From the NCBI GenBank assembly GCA_038238245.1, contig JBBRXX010000006.1:62001-126000 (forward strand): a DNA stretch of 64,000 nt, written 5' to 3'. The translations under genes and the position numbers were made by a program. Positions 50,848 to 60,200 of this stretch are shown here, in pieces. The notes beneath the pieces were generated by a model. The model was not told where the DNA came from. It saw only the letters and a program-made list of their open reading frames with translations, and did no database searches. How positions within the stretch are numbered: position 1 is the stretch's first letter; every line of letters starts with the position of its first letter. The DNA comes from DASQHW01 sp038238245 (GTDB lineage Bacteria; Actinomycetota; Acidimicrobiia; IMCC26256; PALSA-610).

Positions 50848-52779
50848 CTACACCCCCGCAAGTCGCTGCTCGTAGGCCTGTCGGATCGCGGGCAACGCCG
50901 CGTCGGCCGCCTTCGCGCCGCGTTCGACGATCGGGATCGCGGACGTGAAGTCGATCCACGTGAAGTCGGCGAGATCGACGTTGACGAGCACGTCGGCGGT
51001 CAGCGCCTTGAAGTTGCCGAGCTCGTACTGGATCGCGACGAGCGAATTCATGAGGATGTCGACGATGTGGGGCGCCGCCACCTTACGGTTGAGGTGCGCG
51101 AGCGGGTTCAGGCGGTTCAACGCCCCGAAGGCTCGCGACAGCGGGGTGCGAACGTCGCCGTTGAGCTTCGGCACGACGTTCACGGCCAGCACGATGTCCG
51201 CGCCCATGTCACGCGCCACGTCGGCGGGAACCGGGTCAACCATCGCACCGTCGACGAGCATCCGCCCGTCTCGTTCGGCGGGAGCAAACAGGAGCGGGAT
51301 TGACGAGCTCGCCCGGAACGCGTCTTCGAGGCGCCCGGTGCCGATGGTGACGCCGAGTCCGGTCTGCACGTCGGTCGCCACCGCGACGAAGGGCAGCGTG
51401 AGATCCTCGAAGGTCTCGATCGGCAGCATGCCGGAGAACGTCTTGACGAGACGGCGACCGCTCATGAGTCCCAGACCGGAGAAGGACACGTCGAGCGCGC
51501 GCAATGCCGTCGGGAGGTTGCTCTGCTTACGGGCGATCTCGTGCATCGCCGCGCCGGTCATGCCTCCGGCGTAGCCGAGCCCGACGATCGATCCCATGCT
51601 CGTGCCCGCGACGAGGTCGACAGGGATGCCGGCTTCGTCGAGCACCTCGAGCACCCCGACGTGCGAGATGCCGAACGCGGCGCCACCGCCGAGCGCGATA
51701 CCCACGGTCGCGCGCAGCGCTTTGCGCGCGAGTCGGTTGAGGGTGCGGGTCACGGGGAGCCACGCGTTGTCCTGCAAGAATGGGATCACCGCGTCGCCGC
51801 GCAAACCGGTGAGGGAAGCCTCGTGCGGCAAGATGAACGGTTCGCAGTGGTTCAGCGGAAGCGGACGGGAGCGCGGGTCGGCGCGATTGACCACCCGCAA
51901 GACGCGGCTGTGAGGCGCGGCAGCCACTTCCTTCCTGTCGAACCTGTAGGACACGGACACCGCGTCGTCACACGCCGATGCCGCGGCGGCGATCGTGCAC
52001 GCGGGATGCGACGAGAAGTCGACGACGACGGCGCGGTACTCGTCGCCCATGGCGCCGAGCAACGTCGTCAGCTCGCGGCCGAGGAGCTCGGGATCGGCCG
52101 CGTCGGGCAGCGCGACGTCGAGCCGGTCGGGTGCACCGTTGCGGCGATGCTCGATGACCGACGCCGTCGAACCACCGTTGGCGGTCAATGCGTCGAGCTG
52201 TTTTCCGACGTCACCCAGCGAGACGACGAGCACGCGCCCGTGCGTGAGCGATGCGACGATTGCCGCCAGCGCGTTCGCAACGAGGCTCGCGCCGGGCGTG
52301 CCGTCGTCTGCGACCACACCGATCGATGTCGACTTCCGGGCCGCGACACGAGCGCGCGTCGTCGCGACGACTCGCCGGGCGAGAAGTTGCGAGACATAGG
52401 TGAGCGCTCGCGCGTCACCGCGCAAGAGCTCTTGAAAGTGAATTCCTGCGAGCACCAGCAGCCGGCACGGCCGCGAGCAACTCACCGCCGCGGATCGTGG
52501 CTCGTCGAGGAGCAATGCGATCTCGCCGAGGCATTCGCCCGGCCCGACGCGCGCCACGACCTCGGAGTCGTCGCTACCGCGCCACACCGAGAGCTCGCCG
52601 GACACGACCACGACGAATTCATCGCCGGGGTCGCCCGCATGCCACAGCACGTCGTCCTTGGCGTGTTCGCGCTCGGTGCAACGCGCCGCGACGGTCTCTA
52701 TCTCCTTGGCATTGAACCCCGCAAAGAGCGGGAGCGACGCCAGCGCCCCCGCTCGGGCCGTGATGTCCATCACGTGCAC
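50848..52779 (-). CDS. Cyclic-nucleotide-binding patatin-like phospholipase (NTE type)
   Basis: 643 residues. Residues 10-130 are a cNMP-binding barrel (PLFAGFNAKEIETVAARCTE, FVVVVSGELSVWRG, phosphate cassette ECLGEIALLLDEPRSAAV). Residues 150-310 look like a Rossmann or MinD-like domain without a P-loop. Residues 355-560 are the patatin domain: IALGGGAAFGISHVGVL, nucleophile Ser394 in VAGTSMGSIVGLG, and Asp510 in MLVDGAMVDPVPAD. This is the architecture of neuropathy-target-esterase-like proteins and of mycobacterial Rv2565-type proteins. It likely deacylates phospholipids or neutral lipid when the nucleotide binds. Confidence 0.93.
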   Translation of the reverse strand: MHVMDITARAGALASLPLFAGFNAKEIETVAARCTEREHAKDDVLWHAGDPGDEFVVVVSGELSVWRGSDDSEVVARVGPGECLGEIALLLDEPRSAAVSCSRPCRLLVLAGIHFQELLRGDARALTYVSQLLARRVVATTRARVAARKSTSIGVVADDGTPGASLVANALAAIVASLTHGRVLVVSLGDVGKQLDALTANGGSTASVIEHRRNGAPDRLDVALPDAADPELLGRELTTLLGAMGDEYRAVVVDFSSHPACTIAAAASACDDAVSVSYRFDRKEVAAAPHSRVLRVVNRADPRSRPLPLNHCEPFILPHEASLTGLRGDAVIPFLQDNAWLPVTRTLNRLARKALRATVGIALGGGAAFGISHVGVLEVLDEAGIPVDLVAGTSMGSIVGLGYAGGMTGAAMHEIARKQSNLPTALRALDVSFSGLGLMSGRRLVKTFSGMLPIETFEDLTLPFVAVATDVQTGLGVTIGTGRLEDAFRASSSIPLLFAPAERDGRMLVDGAMVDPVPADVARDMGADIVLAVNVVPKLNGDVRTPLSRAFGALNRLNPLAHLNRKVAAPHIVDILMNSLVAIQYELGNFKALTADVLVNVDLADFTWIDFTSAIPIVERGAKAADAALPAIRQAYEQRLAGV

Positions 52780-52918
52780 CTCTCCGCCGCCGCCTCTCGT
52801 ACGGCGCCGACGCTAACGAATTGCCGCCTCTGTCTGCCAGTACCAACCCACGCTTTGCGTGCCGCGAACCGCGGGGCACAGACTGGCGCCTGTTCGCTCG
52901 CGGGGGTGAGGGCTCGTC

Positions 52919-54298
52919 ATGACCGAGGTGCACGCGGCGAACCGCCGGCTGAGCCCGACCGACACGCTGTTGTTGCGGCTCGAGCGCTCACCGATGCTTC
53001 GCTCCACGATCGTGCAGGTCGCGCTCTTGGAACATGCGCCCGATCACGATCGCTTTCGCGCGAAGGTGCTCGCCGGTGTGGCCCGCGTCCCCCGCCTCAA
53101 TCAGGTGCCCGTACGCCCTCCGGTGCCCGGCGCCGCGCCGGTCTGGCGCACCACTCCGGACTTCGACATCGACTATCACGTGCAGTACACGCGATTGCGT
53201 GAGCCGGCCGGGATGCGGCAGCTGCTCGACTACGCGTCGCACCTCGCGATGCGTCCCTTCGATCCCGCCCGACCGCTGTGGGAATCCCACATCGTCGAGG
53301 GACTCGTGGACGGTCGCGCGGCCGCAATCCAAAAGATCCATCACTCGCTCGGTGACGGGATCGGTTTGCTCGACATCGCGCTGACCTTCCTCGACTTCGA
53401 GCGTGATCCACCGGTGCGGTCCACGGCACCGCCCGCGCCGGCCGAGGACGCCGCCTCCGCGCTCGAGTTACTCACTGCGGGATTGCGCGCGGACGCGGAC
53501 GCGCTCGCGCACCTCGTCCGATCGGCGCCCGCGGCGGCGGTCCGCGCCGGACGTCACCCGGTCGACGCGGTCACCTCGCTCGCCGGCGTGGCGCGCTCGC
53601 TCGCGCGCGTCGCTTCACCCGGCGGCGGTCCCTTGAGCCCGTTGATGCAGGGCCGTTCGCTCACGACACGCTTCGACGCGCTCGTGTTCCCGATCGACGA
53701 GATGAAGGCCGCCGCCCGTCGCGTGGGCGCGAAGCTCAACACCGCGTTCATGGCCGGCGTCGCCGGCGGCATGGCGCGCTATCACGTTCGTCACGGCGTC
53801 ATCGTTCCTGCCTTGCGCGTTGCGATGCCGATCAGCACGCGCGGTGCGGGCGATGGCCTCGGGAATCATTTCGCGCCCGCTCGGTTCCGGCTTCCGATCG
53901 ACGTCGACGATCCGATCGCGCGCATGGAGCTCGTTCGCGATCTCACCTCGGCCCAGCGCGGTGAGCACGCGCTTCCGTTCGCGAGTCCGATTGCGAGGTT
54001 GCTCAACGCGGTTCCGAGCGCGTTCGTCGTACCCGTCGTCTCGCACGTGATGCGCGGCATCGACGTCGTGACGAGCAACGTGCCGGGCAGTCCGATTCCC
54101 GTCTACATCGCGGGCGCGCGTTCGTTGCAGAACTTCGGCTATTCGCCGCGGGCGGGCGCGGCCGTGAACGTCACGATGATCTCGCACATGGACGAGCTGC
54201 ACGTCGGCATCAGCAGCGACCCAGCCGCCGTCCCGGACCCCGACACACTTGTCTCCTGCCTCCAGGACGCGTTCGACGAGCTCCGAAAGATCGCCTGA
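52919..54298 (+). CDS. Wax ester synthase/diacylglycerol acyltransferase (WS/DGAT)
   Basis: 459 residues. The start is MTEVHAANRRLSPTDTLLLR. The active-site motif is HHSLGDG (His141, His142), with Ser where some members have a hydrophobic residue. VTSNVPGSPIPVYIAGARSL is the second motif. It has the same role as the WS/DGATs at 49453 and 61406. It is divergent from the patatin-cNMP gene, with 139 bp between, and converges with the MMPL gene, 22 bp apart. Confidence 0.9.
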   Translation: MTEVHAANRRLSPTDTLLLRLERSPMLRSTIVQVALLEHAPDHDRFRAKVLAGVARVPRLNQVPVRPPVPGAAPVWRTTPDFDIDYHVQYTRLREPAGMRQLLDYASHLAMRPFDPARPLWESHIVEGLVDGRAAAIQKIHHSLGDGIGLLDIALTFLDFERDPPVRSTAPPAPAEDAASALELLTAGLRADADALAHLVRSAPAAAVRAGRHPVDAVTSLAGVARSLARVASPGGGPLSPLMQGRSLTTRFDALVFPIDEMKAAARRVGAKLNTAFMAGVAGGMARYHVRHGVIVPALRVAMPISTRGAGDGLGNHFAPARFRLPIDVDDPIARMELVRDLTSAQRGEHALPFASPIARLLNAVPSAFVVPVVSHVMRGIDVVTSNVPGSPIPVYIAGARSLQNFGYSPRAGAAVNVTMISHMDELHVGISSDPAAVPDPDTLVSCLQDAFDELRKIA

Positions 54299-54320
54299 TA
54301 CCGATGTACGGCCATCGGGA

Positions 54321-56579
54321 CTAGACGCTGGATTCGAACTGCCGGTCCAGCAACGCGATCGGTTCGTTCTCCCAGATGCCGAACCGCAGGTGCCACCGGC
54401 GCAACCACTTCGGTGACCACCAGTTGAGGCGGCCCGCGAGCCGCATGAACGCGGGCACGAGCGTGGCGCGGATCAGGAACGCGTCGACGATCACCGCCAG
54501 GGCCAAGCCGATGCCGAACGCCTTGAGAAGCGCCACCTGTGAGGTGGCGATCCCGGCGAACACGATCGTCAGGAGGAGCGCCGCCGCGGTGACGATGCGT
54601 CCGGTCTTCGCGAGGCCGATGGCGACCGCATGCTCGTTGTCGTGCTCGAGGTCGTACTCCTCCTTGATGCGCGAGAGCAGGAAGACCTCGTAGTCCATCG
54701 AGAGCCCGAACGCGATACAGAACATCAGGATCGGGGTGAACACGTCGATGGTGCCCGTCGGTGTGAAGCCGAGCAGGTCCGAGAGGTGGCCGTCCTGGAA
54801 GATCCATACGGTTGCACCGAATGTCGCGGTCAAGCTGAGCATGTTCAACACGAGCGCCTTCACGGGCACCAAGATGCTGCCGGTCATCATGAACAACAAG
54901 ACGAACGTTGCGAGCGCGATGAAGCCGATCGCGATCGGGAGCCGGGAGATGACCGCGTGCTTCGTGTCGACGAGCTGCGCGGAGAGCCCGGCAACCTCGA
55001 CCTTCTTGAACGGCGTGGGAACGGCGCGGACGTCCTTCACCAGCTTCTCGCCTTCGGGCGAGAAGGGCTCGACGTTCGGGACGACCGAGAGATACGTGCC
55101 GGAAACGCCCGGCCGCGCGACGAAGCGCTTCGCGAGCTCGGGGAGCACTTGCGGGGCCACGAAGGGCGGGACGCGCTTGCCGTCGCCGACGACGTCGCCG
55201 TAGTAGCCGGTCACGCCGTCGACGCGCACCACTCCTTTGAGGTTCGAGAGATCCTTCGCGAACTTGTCGATCGCGGCCTTGTCCTTCACCACGTCGACGT
55301 TCGGGATCCGTACCTGCAATGCGTCGGCTTCACGACTTGCGAAGTTGTGTCGCACTGCGTCGGTCGCGGCCCGGCTCGTCATGCTCTTGGGCCCGACCCG
55401 GTCATCCGGGAGGCCGACGTCCACGTGGAAGAACGGGATCGCGAGCAGGATCAGCACGAGGCTCACCGCAAGCGCATACGGCACGGGATGGCGCATCACG
55501 CGGTCGGCTTGATGGCGCCAGAAGCCGCCGTCGGTCGCGTCCCGCACCTTGAAAATACGGCCCTTCTCGATGCGCGGCCCGAGCACGGCGAGCACCGAGG
55601 GCAACACGACGATCGACGAGAACGCGGCGAGCGCGACGACCGCGACGCCGGCGTACGAGAACGACCGGAGGTACGGCATGGGAAAGATCGCGAGCACCGC
55701 AAGGGAAATCGCGACGGTGCCCGCGCTGAACGCCACCGTGCGGCCGGCGGTCTGCATCGACCTCCCTACCGCGACGGGAGGGGAGACGCCGCGGCCGAGC
55801 TCCTCCCGGTAGCGGGACACGACGAAGAGGCTGTAGTCGATCGCGAGGCCGAGGCCCATGCCCGTGGTGAGATTCAGCGAGAAGACCGAGACGTCGGTGA
55901 ATTGCGCGAGTGCTTTGAGAACCACGAAGGTGCCGAGGACGGCGAGGATGCCGACGGCCAACGGCAATCCCGCCGCGACCAGGCTGCCGAACACGACGAC
56001 CAGCGCGACGAACGTCAACGGCGCGGTGAGCAGGTCGGCGCGGGCGAGGTCCTTCTCGGCCTGGTCGGAGATCTGGCGGGTGACCTCCACCTCGCCGGTC
56101 ACGTCGGTGGAGATGACGCTGTTGTCGACGTTGTAAAGAGGCGACAGCTTGCCCGACGTCTTGAGCTTCTGGTCGTCGGTACCCACCAGCGTCGCGAAGA
56201 TCAGCGCCTGTCGCGAGTCACGACTCCGCAGCTGCCGAACATTGCTCAGACTCCAATACGACGACGACGTGAGCACGCCCGGCTCGCGACGGAGCCGCGC
56301 GGTCAGGTCCTTTCCGGCGGCCTGCACCGCCGCGTCGTCAACGCTCTTGCCATTCTTGGTGGTGACGACGATCGCGAAGTCCGACTGCGCCGAGAGCGGG
56401 AAGTCCCGGATGATGGCTTGCTTGGCGAGCGTCGATTCCGCGCCGGGATCGAAGAAACCGCCGGCAGCGAGCTCGTCGTGCACGTTGGCGCCGTATGCCG
56501 CAGCGGCCGGAAGGGCGATCAGCGCCACCGCGATGACCCACCAGCGCCGCCGGACCACGAAGATCGCCAGACGCCGCAC
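54321..56579 (-). CDS. MMPL-family RND transporter
   Basis: 752 residues from GTG 56579 after a run of G. Two repeats of six membrane spans, with external loops after spans 1 and 7. Characteristic segments are LTTGMGLGLAIDYSLFVVSR, VSPPVAVGRSMQTAGRTVAF and MFCIAFGLSMDYEVFLLSRI, with the Asp-Tyr pairs of the proton relay. MMPL proteins export lipids (trehalose mycolates, wax-like lipids, siderophores) in actinobacteria. Here, among three acyltransferases and a patatin, export of a neutral or complex lipid is a reasonable inference. Confidence 0.92.
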   Translation of the reverse strand: MRRLAIFVVRRRWWVIAVALIALPAAAAYGANVHDELAAGGFFDPGAESTLAKQAIIRDFPLSAQSDFAIVVTTKNGKSVDDAAVQAAGKDLTARLRREPGVLTSSSYWSLSNVRQLRSRDSRQALIFATLVGTDDQKLKTSGKLSPLYNVDNSVISTDVTGEVEVTRQISDQAEKDLARADLLTAPLTFVALVVVFGSLVAAGLPLAVGILAVLGTFVVLKALAQFTDVSVFSLNLTTGMGLGLAIDYSLFVVSRYREELGRGVSPPVAVGRSMQTAGRTVAFSAGTVAISLAVLAIFPMPYLRSFSYAGVAVVALAAFSSIVVLPSVLAVLGPRIEKGRIFKVRDATDGGFWRHQADRVMRHPVPYALAVSLVLILLAIPFFHVDVGLPDDRVGPKSMTSRAATDAVRHNFASREADALQVRIPNVDVVKDKAAIDKFAKDLSNLKGVVRVDGVTGYYGDVVGDGKRVPPFVAPQVLPELAKRFVARPGVSGTYLSVVPNVEPFSPEGEKLVKDVRAVPTPFKKVEVAGLSAQLVDTKHAVISRLPIAIGFIALATFVLLFMMTGSILVPVKALVLNMLSLTATFGATVWIFQDGHLSDLLGFTPTGTIDVFTPILMFCIAFGLSMDYEVFLLSRIKEEYDLEHDNEHAVAIGLAKTGRIVTAAALLLTIVFAGIATSQVALLKAFGIGLALAVIVDAFLIRATLVPAFMRLAGRLNWWSPKWLRRWHLRFGIWENEPIALLDRQFESSV

Positions 56580-56683
56580 GTTCCCCCCCGTTTGTGTGTC
56601 GACCCGCCCGCGCCAGTCATGCAAGAGTGTTGCGCGGCGGATCGTAAACGCCGAAGGCCGTAGGGCGCACGCGGGGAGCCGAC

Positions 56684-57112
56684 ATGGGAGCAAAGCGAGA
56701 GCTGACGGAGCTGCTGGAGGACGTCAAGCTCTTCTCGCGATGCACGACACGCCAACGTCGAACCATCGCGCGCCACGCCCAGATCGCCGAGCTTCCCGCG
56801 GGCGTCGATCTCGTGAGGGAAGGCGAGCCCGGCGACGCATTGTTCGTGATCCTCGAAGGAAACGCGGTCGTGCAGAGCGGCGGCGAAGAGCTCAATCGGG
56901 TGGGTCCCGGCGCCTACTTCGGCGAGCTCGCGATTCTCGACGGTGAACCGCGCAGCGCGACGGTCGTCGCCGAGACCGACGTAAAGGTTGCCGTGATCGG
57001 CATTCGCATGTTCCGCACGTTGCTGCGCGAGTTCTCCGACCTCGCCGAGCAAATGCTGATCGCCCTTGCCGGAGAGTTGCGCGAGGCGCGGCGCGTTACC
57101 GCGCACAGCTGA
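56684..57112 (+). CDS. Stand-alone cyclic-nucleotide-binding protein
   Basis: 142 residues containing one cNMP-binding domain: DVKLFSRCTTRQRRTIARHA, GVDLVREGEPGDALFVILEG, phosphate cassette AYFGELAILDGEPRSATVVA with Glu and Arg, and a C-terminal helix. No effector is attached. It is divergent from the MMPL gene and lies 112 bp before the TIR-propeller gene on the same strand, so it could be that protein's nucleotide-sensing partner. Confidence 0.88.
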   Translation: MGAKRELTELLEDVKLFSRCTTRQRRTIARHAQIAELPAGVDLVREGEPGDALFVILEGNAVVQSGGEELNRVGPGAYFGELAILDGEPRSATVVAETDVKVAVIGIRMFRTLLREFSDLAEQMLIALAGELREARRVTAHS

Positions 57113-57224
57113 GCCAATCGCTCCCAGGTAATAGCAGGGAACAGGCATCGCGACCATTTCCAGCATTGCGATGTGGGCCTGACGCCTGGCAAGCTCGACC
57201 GATCGCGGGTTCTGGGGGGGAGCC

Positions 57225-60200
57225 GTGGCGGGTTATGACGCGTTCGTTTCCTATAGCCATCAGGCTGACGCGCGGCTCGCGCCCGCGCTGCACGCCGCGC
57301 TCGAGCGTCTGGCCAAGCCCTTCTGGCGGCGAAGGGCGCTCCATGTCTTCTGCGATACGAGCGCACTCTCCGCCAACCCGGCGTTGTGGTCGACGATCGC
57401 AACCGCGATGGCGAGCTCGGAGTACCTCGTGGTACTTGCGTCTCCAGAGGGCGCGCAGTCACCGTGGATGGGCCGGGAGATCGAGAACTGGCGCGCGACC
57501 AAACCGGCCGATCGCATTCTCCCGGTACTGACCGGCGGTGAGCTCGTTTGGGACAACAGCATCGGTGACTTCGATCGAGAACGGTCGACCGCGTTGCATC
57601 CCGCGCTCACGGGCGCGTTCAGCGAGGAGCCGCTCTACGTCGACCTGCGCTTCGCGAGAGAAGACCAGGATCTGAGTCTCCGCAACCCGCTCTTCCTCGA
57701 TGCAGTCGCGGAGCTCGCGGCACCGATCCGCGGCGTGCCCAAGGACGAGATCGTCGGAGAGGACTTGCGCCAACACCGGCGCACAGTACGCGTCACCTGG
57801 TCCGCGGCACTTGCATTGGTGATGCTCGCAGTCGCGACGCTGGTCGGCGCGGTCATCGCGCTCGACAAAGCGGCTGAGGTGCGTCACAAGGCCAATGAGG
57901 TGCTCACCGCCAATCGCTCGGCGGCCGATGCACACACGGCGGAGCAAGCGAGTCGAAACGCAAAGGACGTCGCCGATCGCGCACGCGTGCAGGCAGACGA
58001 ACTACGGAAAAAGGCGGACAGTGCCCGGGTGAAGGCGCTCGAGACCGCGAACACGGCGCGCAACGAAGCGGATCGTCAATCGTCCGTGGCGCGAAAGAAG
58101 CAAGCGGAGGCGTTGGCGTCGGCGCTGGATGCGCAGCGTCAGGGCGCGCTTGCGGACGCCGCTCGGCAAGCACGCGACACCGCAGTCGGGGAGAAGGATC
58201 AAGCCGTCGGCGCGAGAGACGCGGCAGTCGGCGAGAAGAACGCGGCGGTCGATGACAAGAACAAGGCGGTCGATGCCAAGAACAAGGCGGACGACCAAAG
58301 GCGCGCGGCGGTCCTGCTGAAAGATGCGGCAGACCACGACAAGAAGGTCGCCGTCCATGACAAGAATGTCGCCGTCCGCGCCGAGAGGGTCGCCGAGGAC
58401 GCGAAGCTCGTGGCGCTGACGGCGGCAAGCGAAGCGAACGCGGTCGCTCAGGCGACCAATCTCTCGGCGGCGGCGCAGCAGCGCGATCTCCTCGACTCGT
58501 CGCTCGATCTCGCGTTGCTTCTTGCGAACGCGGCGAGCCGGATCGCACCGGAGCCGGTGCCCGGCGCATCGGCGGCCGCTGCACTCTCACCGTCTCATCC
58601 GAGTGCGGAGGCGCGGGCCGCGCTTCTCGCCACCAACCAGGCGGCGAGCGGCCTCATTGGTCACCTCCAATTCGCGGGGCACGCAGGCCCCCAGAATCTC
58701 GATCACATCGCGGTGTCCACACACGGCGGCGCCGTCGCAGCCGCCGAGACGAGCTCTGCCATCCAAGCGGGTGAACAGGCGTCCCGCCTCTACGTCTGGC
58801 ATCAAGGCCTCCGAGCCGAAGATCGGCCGGACGAGCTCTCGAAGTCTCTTCCGGCCGGCGACCGGCTGGGATGTCTCTCGCAGGTCGAGTGGGACGTGTC
58901 TGGTCGATTCCTGTTCACGGTCGAAGACCCTCACGGGTGCCTGAATCCGGATCCCGTGCCCGGGCTCCCCGGGTTCGTGCACCGCACGGTTCGTCTCTGG
59001 GACGTCGAGGCCCTCGGCACGCCGGACGCGATGGTCGCGTTTCCCGAGAGCCTCTCGCTTTTCCCGTATTCACCGCTCACGTGGACGACGGACCACGGAG
59101 TCGCGCTCATCCAGCGGAGCTCGGGTGTGTTGCTCTTCGACTTCGCGACGGGCAGCATCCACGCGCTGCCCGGATTCTTCTTGGGATCGACGTTGTACGG
59201 CGGCGAGAACATCAGCCCGGACGGCAGCCACCTGGTGGGGGCCGTGCTCGACCTCAGCGGTGCGGGTTTCGTACCCGCGTTGTACCCGCTGAACGGCCAA
59301 GGCTTTCTCGTCACGCTCGATGATCCGAACGCGAGTCTGTCGCTGCATTTCGATCCACTCGGGCGTGTGGTTGCGACGACAGTTGCCGGCTCCGGCACGT
59401 TGAAGTTCTTCGACCCCGACACGGGGAGCGAGATCGTCGCGCTGCGTCGCACGTTCCCTACCGAGCCGAGCAGCATCGTGCTCGGCCGCCCGGTCGTGAA
59501 CGGTTCGCCGGTAGATCGCGCCAACGTCAGCCTCTGCACGACTCCTGGCTGCACAGGAAGTGCCACCGTCGAATCGTTCGACTGGACCACGCCGAACTCG
59601 GCACTGGCATGGGCTGTCCCTGTGAACAGGCCAGCCGTCGGGCTGCTCACCATGAGTCCCGGCCAGCACTATGTGACGGTGGAGTGGTACGCGCCCCACG
59701 TCCTCGACAACAGCGATACGCCCAACACACTCGTCCTCGACGCGGCGACGGGTGCAACGCGTCGCGATGTGAACGGTCGAGTAGTGCTCTTCAGCGCGCC
59801 TGACGAGCGTTACGTCGTCGGTCAGGAACGCGACGCGCAGCAAAACGCGCAGGAATTCCGCCTGACCGTGCGAGCCCGTGTCTGGGATCTCGACACCACG
59901 GACGCGGCGGCCGGCACGGCGGGAACTCTCGTACGAAGCGAGACCGACGCCGAGGTCGCGCCTGCGCCCGACGGTCGATCAGTGGCGCTGTTCCCGACAT
60001 CGCTGCCGGTCAGGAGCGGTCCCGACCCGACCGTCGAGATCCTGTCTCTCGACCCGGGCAGCATCGACGCCGGCCCCCGTCCGCTGGCAGGAGCGAAGGG
60101 CGTCGTACACAGTGTCGCCTTCGACGGCGACGGACATCTGTTCGGCATCGGCGAAGGTGGCAGCGGCCGGGTCTGGGACCTTGCGGCCCAGCCATACGAG

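Noticed and set aside
54630..56663. A 677-codon frame antisense to the MMPL gene
   Set aside because: Its composition is dominated by Arg, Glu and His and it has no domain pattern; the MMPL reading has clear transporter motifs.
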